Source: Blautia sp. (GTDB lineage Bacteria; Bacillota; Clostridia; Lachnospirales; Lachnospiraceae). From it: DNA of 64,000 nt. A program made the translations under genes and the position numbers. The notes under the pieces were generated by a model. That model ran no database searches. It was not told the origin of the DNA and was given only the letters and a program-made list of their open reading frames with translations. The stretch spans positions 1 through 64,000 of the forward strand of contig JARIAR010000013.1 of assembly GCA_029257805.1 (NCBI GenBank), in the 5' to 3' direction. Positions 31,835 through 40,661 of this stretch are shown here, in pieces; the first letter of the stretch is position 1; every line of letters starts with the position of its first letter.

Positions 31835-33088
31835 ATGGAACAGTCTTTTCCGACATTGAAGGTAGAAATGTTAGGAAGATTTTCTATGACTTATGGAGAA
31901 CAGTCTATTTCGTTTAAAAGAAATACAATGACAAAAGCCATGAAACTTTTACAGATTCTTCTTTATACATCCGGAACAGGAGACGGAATCCCCCGGACAT
32001 TGCTTTTAGAAGAATTGTATGGAAAAGAAGAAATTTCTAATGCAGCGAACAGTCTGAGAGTGACTGCACACAGATTAAAAAAGATGATTCTGGAAGCAGG
32101 CCTTCCAGATTATGATTACATTCAAATAAAAAAAGGAATTTATAGATGGGAAGCCCCCATGGAAATTTCCATTGATGCGGTAGAATTTGAGAAACTGGTA
32201 GAAGAAGGAAAACAGGAAGAAGATAAGGAGAAATCCATAGAGGCTTTTTGTAAGGCATGCAGATTATACAGAGGTGTTTTTCTTCCTGCATTATCAGGGG
32301 AAGACTGGGTTCTTATAAACAGCGTAAAATATAAAGAATTGTACCAGTATGCGCTTTCCAGAGTTTGTGAATATAAAAAAGAACAGCGTGAATATGAGAT
32401 CATACTGGAGTTAACAGATGCAGCAGTGGAAATTTATCCTTTCGATGAATGGCAGTGTGTAAAAATGGAGGCCCTTATGGCATTGAATCGTTATAAGGAA
32501 GCTTATCAGTATTACGAGGAGACATCGAAAATGTTTTTTGAAGAGCTGGGAATCAGCCCTTCAGAAAAAATGATGAATGTATTCAAAGAAATGAGCGACA
32601 GTATGGGAAGAACTTATCAGGTAGCAAGTGAGATCAAAGAAAGCCTCAGCGAAGGAGATACAGCTTCCGGTGCTTTTTATTGTACTTTGCCAAGTTTTCG
32701 GGATAGTTATCGCATTATCCGCCGCATTATAGAAAGAAATGGACATTCGGTATTTCTTATGGTTTGTTCTCTGGTAGATTATCAGGGAAGACCAATTGAA
32801 AAAAAGGAAAAACTGGAAGTATTATCAAAAACTCTTCATGAATCTATACAAACAAGTCTTCGAAGGGGGGATTCTTTTACCAAATATAGTCCCACCCAGT
32901 TTTTGATTTTATTGATTGGAACAAATAGAGAAAACTGCAGCATTATTTACAAACGAATTTTAGATAAATTTTCTGCAGCAAATCCATCCTGGAGAAAAAA
33001 TCTTGAATATTGTGCATTTTCTGTAGCAGATATGGAAGGGCAGAAAACAGCTTATCGATTTGAAGATAATAAATTTAACTGGAAATAG
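31835..33088 (+). CDS. BTAD/SARP-type regulator with degenerate GGDEF-like C-terminus
   Basis: A 417-residue regulator. A winged-helix DNA-binding domain (about 8-100) contains LKVEMLGRFSMTYGEQ and SLRVTAHRLKKMI. A BTAD helical-repeat domain (about 110-255) contains YKEAYQYYEETSKMFFEELG. The last part (about 280-400) has the secondary-structure rhythm of a GGDEF domain: SVFLMVCSLVDYQGRPI, then RRGDSFTKYSPTQFLILL, where SPTQF takes the place of GGDEF. So no cyclase activity is expected, but nucleotide or c-di-GMP sensing is conceivable. It diverges from the pilus operon. The gene after it shares a domain with the first gene of the surface operon, which has SARP-like repeats in its promoter. 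Confidence 0.85.
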   Translation: MEQSFPTLKVEMLGRFSMTYGEQSISFKRNTMTKAMKLLQILLYTSGTGDGIPRTLLLEELYGKEEISNAANSLRVTAHRLKKMILEAGLPDYDYIQIKKGIYRWEAPMEISIDAVEFEKLVEEGKQEEDKEKSIEAFCKACRLYRGVFLPALSGEDWVLINSVKYKELYQYALSRVCEYKKEQREYEIILELTDAAVEIYPFDEWQCVKMEALMALNRYKEAYQYYEETSKMFFEELGISPSEKMMNVFKEMSDSMGRTYQVASEIKESLSEGDTASGAFYCTLPSFRDSYRIIRRIIERNGHSVFLMVCSLVDYQGRPIEKKEKLEVLSKTLHESIQTSLRRGDSFTKYSPTQFLILLIGTNRENCSIIYKRILDKFSAANPSWRKNLEYCAFSVADMEGQKTAYRFEDNKFNWK

Positions 33089-33110
33089 GAAGGAGTAATG
33101 CTTAAAATAC

Positions 33111-33533
33111 ATGGTAAAAGATATTTATATTCCTAATCTTGTAAATATCTGTGTGGATGAAAGAAACTTTAGCGGACGTTTTTATCACGAATATGCAGCA
33201 GAATGTGAAAAATTCCATAGTATTATGGAACTTTTACATCAGCTGGAACTTTTATATGATAACATTTCTTTTCCACAGGCAGCAGTAGAGTTAAGGAATT
33301 TTTCAAAACAAAAACATAAATGTGAAGGGAAATCTTTTCAGAAAGTTTTAAATAAGGAAGATGTGAAACAGAAAAGGGGAAGGTGCGCTACTTTTTTTGT
33401 ATATGTGCAGTACAGACAGAATGCAACATGGCAGGGAAAGATTATGTGGGTGGAAAAAGAGAAAGAGATGGGGTTTCGCAGTGTGTTAGAGATGATCATG
33501 CTTATGGATAATGCATTGATAGACAGAAACTAA
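33111..33533 (+). CDS. 140-residue protein with two copies of the TWQG-type domain
   Basis: A soluble-looking protein of unknown family. Copy 1 has G22-x12-F35-x-S37-x2-E40 and copy 2 has NATWQG, then G109-x12-F122-R-S124-x2-E127. The same spacing occurs in the 66-residue protein at 11712, where six residues (NATWQG) are identical to copy 2. A Lys-rich linker (about 66-90) joins the copies. The ATG at 33111 lies 15 bases after AGGAG, an unusually long spacing. A nearer ATG (33098) would give only a 12-codon peptide. It probably works with the BTAD regulator 22 bases upstream, for example as a co-factor or anti-activator, but that is inference. Confidence 0.75.
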   Translation: MVKDIYIPNLVNICVDERNFSGRFYHEYAAECEKFHSIMELLHQLELLYDNISFPQAAVELRNFSKQKHKCEGKSFQKVLNKEDVKQKRGRCATFFVYVQYRQNATWQGKIMWVEKEKEMGFRSVLEMIMLMDNALIDRN

Positions 33534-33540
33534 AAATAAG

Positions 33541-33595
33541 AAAGAGCATTGTGTTAGGGAATATCACGATTATCCTTAAAACAATGCTCTTTTTA
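33541..33595. terminator. Bidirectional terminator between the TWQG gene and the TlpA gene
   Basis: AAAGAGCATTGT (33541-33552) pairs with ACAATGCTCTTT (33581-33592), with T-rich sequence after it and A-rich sequence before it. It can serve both convergent genes. Confidence 0.85.
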
Positions 33596-33597
33596 TT

Positions 33598-34200
33598 TTA
33601 TTTTTCTGAAAGCATGTCAATACCTTTTTGAAGGGTATCCGCATCTAAAGTTCCGTTTCCTTTTGCAACAGGTTTTCCATTTGCGTCAATAAAATAGGTA
33701 ACGGGAATGGAATAAGTGCCGTAAGTCATAGCTGCTTCTGTCTTAGTATCAAAATAAACAGGGAAGCTGTAGCCTTGTTCTGATATAAATGCCTCTGCGA
33801 TTTCTTTTGTTTCTCTGGCTCCGTCTGTAAGGTTTACCATAAGAAAATGGATATCATTGCCATATTTTTTATAAGCTTCATCGAAATGAGGCATTTCCTG
33901 TTTGCAGGGACCACACCAGCTTGCCCAGAAATTTAGGACAACAGGTTTTCCAAGAAAATCGGAGAGTTTCACTTCTTCGCCGGAAGAATCGGTAACTGTA
34001 AAATCCGGAACTTCCATAGCTGGAGAAGAGTTTGCTTCTTCCTTTGCTTCTTCCTTTGTTTCTTCTTTTACTTCTTTTTTTGTTTCTGTTAATGTTTCTT
34101 TTTTTACAGAGGGGCTTAATTTATTATATAAAACAGAAGCTCCTGCAATTAGGACAATAAGAAGCAGTGCCAGTAATAAAAAAGATTTATTTTTTTTCAT
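33598..34200 (-). CDS. TlpA/ResA-like membrane-anchored thiol-disulfide oxidoreductase
   Basis: A 200-residue protein with an uncleaved N-terminal helix (about 6-25). A long Lys/Glu-rich linker (32-60, repeated KEETKEEAKEEA-type units) leads to a thioredoxin domain of the AhpC/TSA-TlpA type: VVLNFWASWCGPCKQEMPHF with the CxxC active site, and cis-Pro in SIPVTYFID. It acts outside the membrane, probably passing electrons to extracytoplasmic disulfides. The CcdA gene 21 bases upstream encodes its natural electron donor, so the two form one functional unit. Confidence 0.92.
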   Translation of the reverse strand: MKKNKSFLLLALLLIVLIAGASVLYNKLSPSVKKETLTETKKEVKEETKEEAKEEANSSPAMEVPDFTVTDSSGEEVKLSDFLGKPVVLNFWASWCGPCKQEMPHFDEAYKKYGNDIHFLMVNLTDGARETKEIAEAFISEQGYSFPVYFDTKTEAAMTYGTYSIPVTYFIDANGKPVAKGNGTLDADTLQKGIDMLSEK

Positions 34201-34221
34201 ATAAGATCCTTTCGTTATGTG

Positions 34222-34884
34222 TTAACTTAAAAGTGCTAAAAGACGTCCGAATAATCCGGTTGCCATTAAGATACCTACCAGAATCAAAAAGCTGCCGCAG
34301 ATTATATTGATGACCCGATAGTTTCTTTTTATAAAATCAAAGGTGCTTTTTAGCCGGTCAATGAGAATCGCACTAATAAGAAAAGGAATTCCAAGTCCAA
34401 GAGAATAGAATAAGAGCATGGTCATTCCCGTAAGAGCGTGAGCCTGCTGTGAAGCGAGCATCAAAGCAGAACCTAAAAAGGCACCTACGCAAGGGGTCCA
34501 TCCAATGGAAAAAATAACTCCAAATAAGATAGAGGAAAAGAATCCGAGATTGCTGGTATCCATTTTTTTCTGACTTCCGTGGAATAAATTTAAATTCCAT
34601 ATACCAAGAAAGTTCAGACCGAAGAAAATCACAATGAGGCCGGAGATGATATTAACCATCTGCTGATGGGATTTTAAAAAGCTTCCAATGGTGCCGGCAA
34701 GAGCACCCATGGATACAAAGACAAGGGTAAAGCCAAGTATAAATCCAAGAGCTCCGGTTACTGTTTTTCTTGTACTGCGTTCTCTGCCTCCTGCAAAATA
34801 AGAAATATAGATAGGAAGCATGGGAAGGAGACACGGTGAAATAAAGGTGATCATTCCTTCCAAAAAAGATATCAGATATTGCAT
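34222..34884 (-). CDS. ccdA: CcdA-type cytochrome c biogenesis/thiol transport protein
   Basis: A 220-residue membrane protein with six predicted helices, the DsbD transmembrane family. The two conserved cysteines occur in FISPCLLPMLPIYISY (near residue 18) and GWTPCVGAFLGSAL (near 129). They carry reducing power from cytoplasmic thioredoxin across the membrane. It is the first gene of a pair with the TlpA-like gene. An extended -10 (TGATATACT, minus strand, 34918-34926) lies upstream. In organisms without c-type cytochromes, as expected here, the pair keeps surface thiols reduced. Confidence 0.92.
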   Translation of the reverse strand: MQYLISFLEGMITFISPCLLPMLPIYISYFAGGRERSTRKTVTGALGFILGFTLVFVSMGALAGTIGSFLKSHQQMVNIISGLIVIFFGLNFLGIWNLNLFHGSQKKMDTSNLGFFSSILFGVIFSIGWTPCVGAFLGSALMLASQQAHALTGMTMLLFYSLGLGIPFLISAILIDRLKSTFDFIKRNYRVINIICGSFLILVGILMATGLFGRLLALLS

Positions 34885-34980
34885 ATAAAATATTCCTTTC
34901 TTAAATTTTGTGGATACAGTATATCATACTCTGGAATAAAAATTTGTAAAAATTAAGTGAACTTTTTTAGGAAGGAATAA

Positions 34981-35019
34981 AAAAAGATCAGAGCTGTTTT
35001 CACAGTCTGATCCTTTTTT
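34981..35019 (-). terminator. Terminator of the DUF819 gene
   Basis: On the minus strand GGATCAGACTGTG and CAGCTCTGATC form a strong stem followed by seven T. It lies six bases after the DUF819 stop codon. Confidence 0.8.
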
Positions 35020-35024
35020 GGGTG

Positions 35025-36188
35025 TTATGCAAATAGAGACATGATGTTTGATACGATCAAACCTCCACCTGTACCAATGACATAACCCATAAGAGCCATC
35101 AGTACACCGACTGGAACAAGGGCTCCGCTGTAAGCGCCTGCCAGGATAGGAGCGGATGCAGATCCACCGATGTTAGCCAGAGATGCAACCCCGCAGGTAA
35201 ACATATCCAGTTTAAAGATTTTAGCAAAAATAACCATAATAATTCCATGGATTCCAAGAATCATAAATCCTGCAATGATCCAGATAGGAGCATCTGTCAG
35301 TTCCAGGAAGCTTGCACGAGATGCAAGGAGAGCAACAACGGAATAGAGCATAACATTGGAAAGTTCTGTTGTTCCCGCCATTTTCCCAATTGGTGTCAGA
35401 GCGCCTACAAGACCGGATAAAGTAATAAGAAGAACGGTCCATGTAGAGGTATCAAGGAACGGAAGTGCTTCATTAAGGTTTGTTCCAAGTGTTTGTCCAA
35501 CTGCAGAAACGACAAGAGACAAACCAAGGAGAAAAATAAGATTTACAAAAGTAATGTTCTGATCAGATGTTTTTGCATCTTCTTCCAAACGTCTGGAAAC
35601 TTCATCAAGGGTTTTTGTATTTGCTTTTACCCATTTGTTAAATTTAGGAGCAAGATTAATCGCCCAGAGAAGGAACATGACCCAGATGGAATAATCAATA
35701 GAATCTACAACGAGAGCGTAGGCCATATCTGCTTCTCCAATGTCAAGAGCTGCCTGAACTGCGATCATATTTCCGGAACCGCCCATCCAGCTTCCGCAAA
35801 GTGCACCAAGTGCTTTCCAGGAATTAGGACCGAGAGGACCGTGTAAAAGAGCATACGTAATAATGAAACCAAGTCCGATGGAAATGGATGCTGCAAAGAA
35901 ACCACCCAGCATTTTGGGACCCAGTTTAAAGATTTTCCGAATGTCGCAGCGAAGGAGCATCAGGAAGATCATGGCAAACAGAATGTTGTTTTTTAGTGCA
36001 GAGTAAGCGGGCTTTGTTGCTTCCATGTCCCAAACCTTTAAGGTACAGAAGATCATAGTGATCAAATAAAGCAGTACGATAGGCGGGGCAAATTCAAAGA
36101 ATTTAGATTTGGTAGTTTTTTGAAGCAATACAAGTACAGAAGCTATAAAGATAAGTACTGCCACATAAGTAAATCCGTTTGTAATCAT
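35025..36188 (-). CDS. DUF819-family membrane transporter
   Basis: A 387-residue protein with about ten membrane helices and the DUF819 (YjcL-like) signatures: FAPPIVLLYLITMIFC, WKALGALCGSWMGGSGNMIA, GGSASAPILAGAYSG and the C-terminal GTGGGLIVSNIMSLF. The twofold pseudo-symmetry and Gly-rich broken helices resemble sodium-coupled carboxylate or amino-acid carriers. It is divergent from a dipeptide epimerase gene. A dipeptide or amino-acid substrate is therefore plausible, though no DUF819 substrate can be read from sequence. The upstream region shared with the epimerase gene spans 152 bases. Confidence 0.9.
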   Translation of the reverse strand: MITNGFTYVAVLIFIASVLVLLQKTTKSKFFEFAPPIVLLYLITMIFCTLKVWDMEATKPAYSALKNNILFAMIFLMLLRCDIRKIFKLGPKMLGGFFAASISIGLGFIITYALLHGPLGPNSWKALGALCGSWMGGSGNMIAVQAALDIGEADMAYALVVDSIDYSIWVMFLLWAINLAPKFNKWVKANTKTLDEVSRRLEEDAKTSDQNITFVNLIFLLGLSLVVSAVGQTLGTNLNEALPFLDTSTWTVLLITLSGLVGALTPIGKMAGTTELSNVMLYSVVALLASRASFLELTDAPIWIIAGFMILGIHGIIMVIFAKIFKLDMFTCGVASLANIGGSASAPILAGAYSGALVPVGVLMALMGYVIGTGGGLIVSNIMSLFA

Positions 36189-36340
36189 TTTCTCTCTCCT
36201 TTTTTTGAATTTAGCACAAATTTCTTTACAAATTTGGCTGATTTATATACAATAATACCATGGGTTTTTTAACCTGGCAAATATTATTTTAGAATAAATT
36301 TATATTTTATAAAAATTTAAAAGAAAGAGAAGGGAAAATC

Positions 36341-37435
36341 ATGAAAATTACAGATATCCGTCTTGGAATGATATCCGTTCCGCTTCGTGTTCCATTTAAA
36401 ACAGCATTGCGTTCTGTTAAGAGTGTGGAGGATGTGATTGTAGAAATATATACAGATACAGGCGCAGTTGGATATGGGGAAGCTCCGCCTACAGGTGTGA
36501 TCACAGGCGATACAACAGGTTCTATAATAGGAGCAATACGTGATCATATTGTTCCCACTCTTATAGGAAAAGATGTGGATGAGTTTGAAGATTTAATGAA
36601 AGCGTTAAATTCCTGTATTGTGAAAAACACAAGTGCAAAAGCGGCAGTGGATATGGCTCTTTGGGATTTGTACGGTCAGCTTTATAAAATCCCTGTATAT
36701 AAACTTATGGGGGGAGCCAGAAAATCAATTACGACAGATATAACCATCAGTGTAAATGACCCGGAAGAAATGGCACGTGATGCAGTAAACGCCATTGAAC
36801 GCGGATATGATTGTCTGAAAGTAAAAGTTGGAAAAGAATCAGAGAAAGATATAGAACGGCTTTGGGCAATCCGCCAGGCAGTTCCAAAAGAAACTTTGAT
36901 TCGTATTGATGCAAATCAGGGATGGACTCCAAAAGAGGCTGTCAGGATCCTTAATGGTATGCAGGAAAAAGGTCTGGATATAGAGTTTGTGGAGCAGCCG
37001 GTAAAAGCCCATGATTTTGAAGGGATGAAATATGTGACCGAACGTTCTTATGTGCCGGTTCTGGCAGATGAAAGTGTTTTTTCACCGGAAGATGCAGTAA
37101 AAATCATGCAGATGGGAGCTGCAGACCTTGTAAATATTAAACTTATGAAATGCGGCGGTCTTTATAATGCACTGAAAATCGTTTCTGCAGCAGAAATCTA
37201 TGGCGTGGAATGTATGATTGGCTGTATGCTGGAAGCGAAAATCAGTGTAAATGCAGCTGTCCATCTTGCATGTGCAAAGAAAATTATTACAAAAATAGAT
37301 CTTGACGGACCGGTTCTTTGTAGTGAAGATCCGATTTTAGGCGGATCTGTTTTTGAAGAAAAGATTATCACTGTTTCAGATGAACCAGGTCTTGGCATTC
37401 AAGGAATTGAGCCGGGATGTATCCGGTATTTATAA
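36341..37435 (+). CDS. Dipeptide epimerase (enolase superfamily)
   Basis: A 364-residue enzyme of the muconate-lactonising subgroup. Catalytic K160-x-K162 (KVKVG) and K267 (IKLMKCGG) face each other. The metal ligands D190 (DANQGW), E218 (EQP) and D243 (ADES) are all present. This set defines L-Ala-D/L-Glu and related dipeptide epimerases (YcjG/YkfB). They invert the second residue of dipeptides, for instance in recycling murein peptides. The neighbouring DUF819 transporter and the convergent PepD-type dipeptidase support a dipeptide pathway. Exact specificity, Ala-Glu or another dipeptide, cannot be fixed from sequence. The 3' end overlaps the dipeptidase gene by 6 bases. Confidence 0.9.
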   Translation: MKITDIRLGMISVPLRVPFKTALRSVKSVEDVIVEIYTDTGAVGYGEAPPTGVITGDTTGSIIGAIRDHIVPTLIGKDVDEFEDLMKALNSCIVKNTSAKAAVDMALWDLYGQLYKIPVYKLMGGARKSITTDITISVNDPEEMARDAVNAIERGYDCLKVKVGKESEKDIERLWAIRQAVPKETLIRIDANQGWTPKEAVRILNGMQEKGLDIEFVEQPVKAHDFEGMKYVTERSYVPVLADESVFSPEDAVKIMQMGAADLVNIKLMKCGGLYNALKIVSAAEIYGVECMIGCMLEAKISVNAAVHLACAKKIITKIDLDGPVLCSEDPILGGSVFEEKIITVSDEPGLGIQGIEPGCIRYL

Positions 37436-38875
37436 AACTGCGAGAAGCGCTTTTAAGTATTCCCACACACGTTTTACAGAACTAATTCGCAGACGTTCCA
37501 TAGGCGTATGCACATCGAACTGGTCAGGTCCAAAGGAAATGCAGTCCAGATCAGGAAGTTTATCTGAAAAGATGCCGCATTCCAGTCCGGCATGGATAGT
37601 CTGAAGTTCCGGATCTTTTTGATATTGCTGGCGGAATACCTCTATGCATTTGTTTCGTAAAGTAGATTCTTTTGCATAAGGCCAGGCAGGATAATCTCCC
37701 TGAAATTCTGTCTCACCGCCAAGCTGCAGGATAAGTTGTTGGACTTTTTCACATAAACTTTCTTTTGCTGAAGAAATGGAACTTCGTATAGAGGTACGGA
37801 TAAGGAGCTCTTCTTCCAGAAGCTCCATAACTCCTGGATTTATGGAGGTTTCTACAGTTCCGGGCAAATCAGCACTCATGGTCTGTACCCCTGTGGGAAT
37901 CAGGCTGACAGCTGTAAGAACTGCATTTTGAGAGGCTTCTGTTAAAACATTTTTTTCTGCTTCAGCAATTATATGGAGAGAAAGGGAGATGTCAGGATCC
38001 GTAGTTCCGTATTCTTTTTTTATGTTATTTGAGAAATCTGCAACCGCTTTTTTTATATTATTTTCCTGATCCGGGGAAATAAGAAAAAGAGCGGTTCCTT
38101 TTTTGGGAATTACATTTTCTTTTGATCCTCCGGACATGGTGAAAAGGGAGAAGCCGGTATATTTTTTCAGGTGGAGAAAGAAGCGTCCCAGAAGGGAGAT
38201 AGCATTTGCTCTTCCTTTGTGTATTTCAAGACCGGAATGTCCACCAAGCAGACCGGATAAGGTAAGTTCGCAAAGAATTCCTTCTTGGACAGTTCTTGTA
38301 ACCGGAATATGTGAGAAAGCCCGTCGTCCTCCGGCACACCCTACTGTAAGGATACCTTCTATTTCTGAATCAATATTGATCAGGCGCCGGCCCTGGCATA
38401 TGGACAGGTCAATAGAAGATGCACCGAGGAGACCGACTTCTTCACATACAGTAAAAATCACTTCAAGACGGGGATGAGGAATGTCATTTGCATCAAGGAG
38501 GGCAAGGGCATATGCGATGGCAATACCATCATCTCCTCCTAATGTAGTTCCTTCTGTTGTGATAAAATCTCCTTCAACTTTCACCGGAATGCTGTCTTTT
38601 TCCAGGTTAAGAGTACAGCTGGCATTTTTATCATCTACCATATCAAGATGCCCCTGGAGGATAACGGTTTCTTTGTTTTCGTATCCAGGTGTTGCTTCCG
38701 ATATAATAATGAGATTTCCGGATTCTTCTTGTTTGTAAAAGAGATTTCTGTCTTTTGCAAATTGTACGCAGTAATCACTTAGTTGTTTCTCGTGATGAGA
38801 AGTATGAGGAATTTTACATATTTCTCCAAAATAATGGAAAACGCTTCGGGGTTCTAAATGTTCCAAAGAATTCAT
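37430..38875 (-). CDS. pepD: Aminoacyl-histidine dipeptidase (PepD, M20 family)
   Basis: A 481-residue M20 metallopeptidase, the full family length. Zinc-site sequences are LQGHLDMV with H and the following D, EGTTLGGDDGIA with the bridging Asp pair, FTVCEEVGLLGA with the catalytic Glu, and a late HAGLECGIF. A lid/dimerisation domain is inserted at about 205-380. It cleaves Xaa-His and other dipeptides in the cytoplasm. It is transcribed toward the epimerase gene, and the two coding ends overlap. Confidence 0.93.
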   Translation of the reverse strand: MNSLEHLEPRSVFHYFGEICKIPHTSHHEKQLSDYCVQFAKDRNLFYKQEESGNLIIISEATPGYENKETVILQGHLDMVDDKNASCTLNLEKDSIPVKVEGDFITTEGTTLGGDDGIAIAYALALLDANDIPHPRLEVIFTVCEEVGLLGASSIDLSICQGRRLINIDSEIEGILTVGCAGGRRAFSHIPVTRTVQEGILCELTLSGLLGGHSGLEIHKGRANAISLLGRFFLHLKKYTGFSLFTMSGGSKENVIPKKGTALFLISPDQENNIKKAVADFSNNIKKEYGTTDPDISLSLHIIAEAEKNVLTEASQNAVLTAVSLIPTGVQTMSADLPGTVETSINPGVMELLEEELLIRTSIRSSISSAKESLCEKVQQLILQLGGETEFQGDYPAWPYAKESTLRNKCIEVFRQQYQKDPELQTIHAGLECGIFSDKLPDLDCISFGPDQFDVHTPMERLRISSVKRVWEYLKALLAVL

Positions 38876-39093
38876 AATCGTGCACCTCTCTTAAATATAT
38901 TTCCCTAAAGGATAAATTTCTGATATTATTTTATCAAAAGCGCTGCTTTACGTCCAGATATAAGAGCTGTACGGATAAATGGAATGAGAAGCAGGGGTAT
39001 TTAACAAATAATACACATTTTTCCCACAAAGTAAACACAAATTATTTTTATACTGAGAGCATCAAATCAAGAAGTAAATGGAGGTAATGTAAA

Positions 39094-40545
39094 ATGAGTA
39101 ATATGAATAAAAATACAATAAAGAAAATGATAAAAAAAGGAGCAAAAGTTAGTCTTTGTGCTGTACTGGCAGGCGGTCTTACTTTTGGCGGATATCAGGG
39201 ACTCAGCTATTTGGGAGAAAATAATATTCAAAATGTTTCCGCAGCAACAAACGATACAAAACTTACAATGGTAAAGAAGGATAAAAAGGCAGACAGTAAA
39301 GATAAAAAAGATGACAAAAAGAAAAAAGAGATAGAAAAGGGAAGCCTTGATGTTTCTGCTATTGCAGCAGAAGCAATGCCATCCGTTGTTTCCATAACAA
39401 CAAAATCCATACAGGAAGTTGAAAATTATTTTGGAATGTTTGGAGCATATGGCGGATACGCACCCCAGCAGGAACAGGAAGTAGAAGGCAGCGGTTCCGG
39501 TATTATCATTGGAAAAAATGATGATGAGCTTCTTATTGCAACCAATTATCATGTAGTGCAGGGAGCCAATACTCTTTCTGTAAGTTTTGTAGATAATCAT
39601 GCATATGAGGCATCTGTAAAAGGATATGACGAAAATAAAGATCTGGCAGTTGTTACAATTCCGTTAGAAGATATTTCAGAAGATACACTGGATCAGATTA
39701 CAGTAGCAAAAATCGGAAGCTCGGATGACCTGGTAGTAGGAGAACAGGTAATTGCTATTGGAAATGCCCTTGGTTATGGACAGTCTGTTACAACAGGTAT
39801 TGTAAGTGCAAAAAATCGTAAAATGGATTCTAATTCCGGCTCTTTTAAATCAGATGACGATGATGACCGCAGAGCCGGCGTAAATCTGATTCAAACAGAT
39901 GCAGCCATTAATCCCGGAAACAGTGGTGGTGCACTTCTGAATATGAATGGAGAAGTTGTTGGAATTAATTCTGCAAAACTGGCTTCTACAGAAGTAGAAG
40001 GTATGGGATACGCCATTGCAATTTCTGATGTTTCTGATATTCTCGAAAATCTTATGAACCAGGAACCAAGAGAAATGCTGGATGAAGGAGAAAATGGTGT
40101 TCTTGGAATTGCAGGAAGAACCGTAAGTGAAGAAGCAATAGAAATTTATGGTATTCCGGAAGGTGTTTTTGTAGCAGAAGTAACAGAGGACGGACCGGCT
40201 GATGAAGCAGGGATTAAAGAAAGCTCAGTTATTACAGAATTTGATGGAAAATCTGTTGTAAGTATTGAACAGCTTGTAAATTATCTTCAGTATTATGAGC
40301 CAGGAGAAGAAGTCGATCTTGTGCTGGAAATACAAAATGGTGGCAGCTATGAAGAAAAGACGGTAAGTGTTACATTAGGTGAAAACACAGGTAAGGAAAA
40401 AGAGAAAGCCAAAAAAGAAAAAGAGGCAGAGGATGAGGATCAGGAAGAAGACGAAGAATCATCCGATAAAGAAAATATTTTCCAGGACTGGGAAACAGGA
40501 GAACTTTCAGAATCTGCCATGAGAAACTTTGGTGGTTGGAGATAA
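39094..40545 (+). CDS. htrA: HtrA/DegP-type membrane-anchored serine protease
   Basis: A 483-residue protein with GGAGGT correctly placed before ATG 39094. A single N-terminal helix (about 20-42) anchors it, followed by a Lys/Asp-rich linker. The trypsin-like domain has the triad H153 (TNYHVV), D183 (NKDLAVV) and S277 (NPGNSGGAL). A PDZ domain at about 335-425 (GIPEGVFVAEVTEDGPADEA) precedes a strongly acidic/basic low-complexity tail. HtrA degrades misfolded proteins outside the membrane. The Gly-rich, Tyr-containing insert before the protease core (FGAYGGYAPQQ) varies between species. The 218 bases upstream hold no other feature beyond an AT-rich promoter region with a TATACT-like -10. Confidence 0.94.
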   Translation: MSNMNKNTIKKMIKKGAKVSLCAVLAGGLTFGGYQGLSYLGENNIQNVSAATNDTKLTMVKKDKKADSKDKKDDKKKKEIEKGSLDVSAIAAEAMPSVVSITTKSIQEVENYFGMFGAYGGYAPQQEQEVEGSGSGIIIGKNDDELLIATNYHVVQGANTLSVSFVDNHAYEASVKGYDENKDLAVVTIPLEDISEDTLDQITVAKIGSSDDLVVGEQVIAIGNALGYGQSVTTGIVSAKNRKMDSNSGSFKSDDDDDRRAGVNLIQTDAAINPGNSGGALLNMNGEVVGINSAKLASTEVEGMGYAIAISDVSDILENLMNQEPREMLDEGENGVLGIAGRTVSEEAIEIYGIPEGVFVAEVTEDGPADEAGIKESSVITEFDGKSVVSIEQLVNYLQYYEPGEEVDLVLEIQNGGSYEEKTVSVTLGENTGKEKEKAKKEKEAEDEDQEEDEESSDKENIFQDWETGELSESAMRNFGGWR

Positions 40546-40597
40546 GATAAAAATTGTATATATATTACAAAAACATCTGAAACAACACAAAAAAATA

Positions 40598-40626
40598 TGG
40601 CAAAATAGCAAATGGTATGTTATAAT
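40598..40626 (+). promoter_or_regulatory. Extended -10 promoter of the duplicated-domain secreted protein
   Basis: TGGCAA (40598-40603), a 17-bp spacer and TATAAT (40621-40626) preceded by TG at the extended -10 position. It stands 35 bases before the start codon. Confidence 0.55.
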
Positions 40627-40661
40627 CACTGTACAAAAATAAAGTCGACGGAGGGCGATCA

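Noticed and set aside
33098-33136. Twelve-codon leader peptide frame before the two-copy TWQG gene
   Set aside because: The ATG is only 2 bases from AGGAG, the peptide shows no regulatory codon run, and no attenuator hairpin follows.
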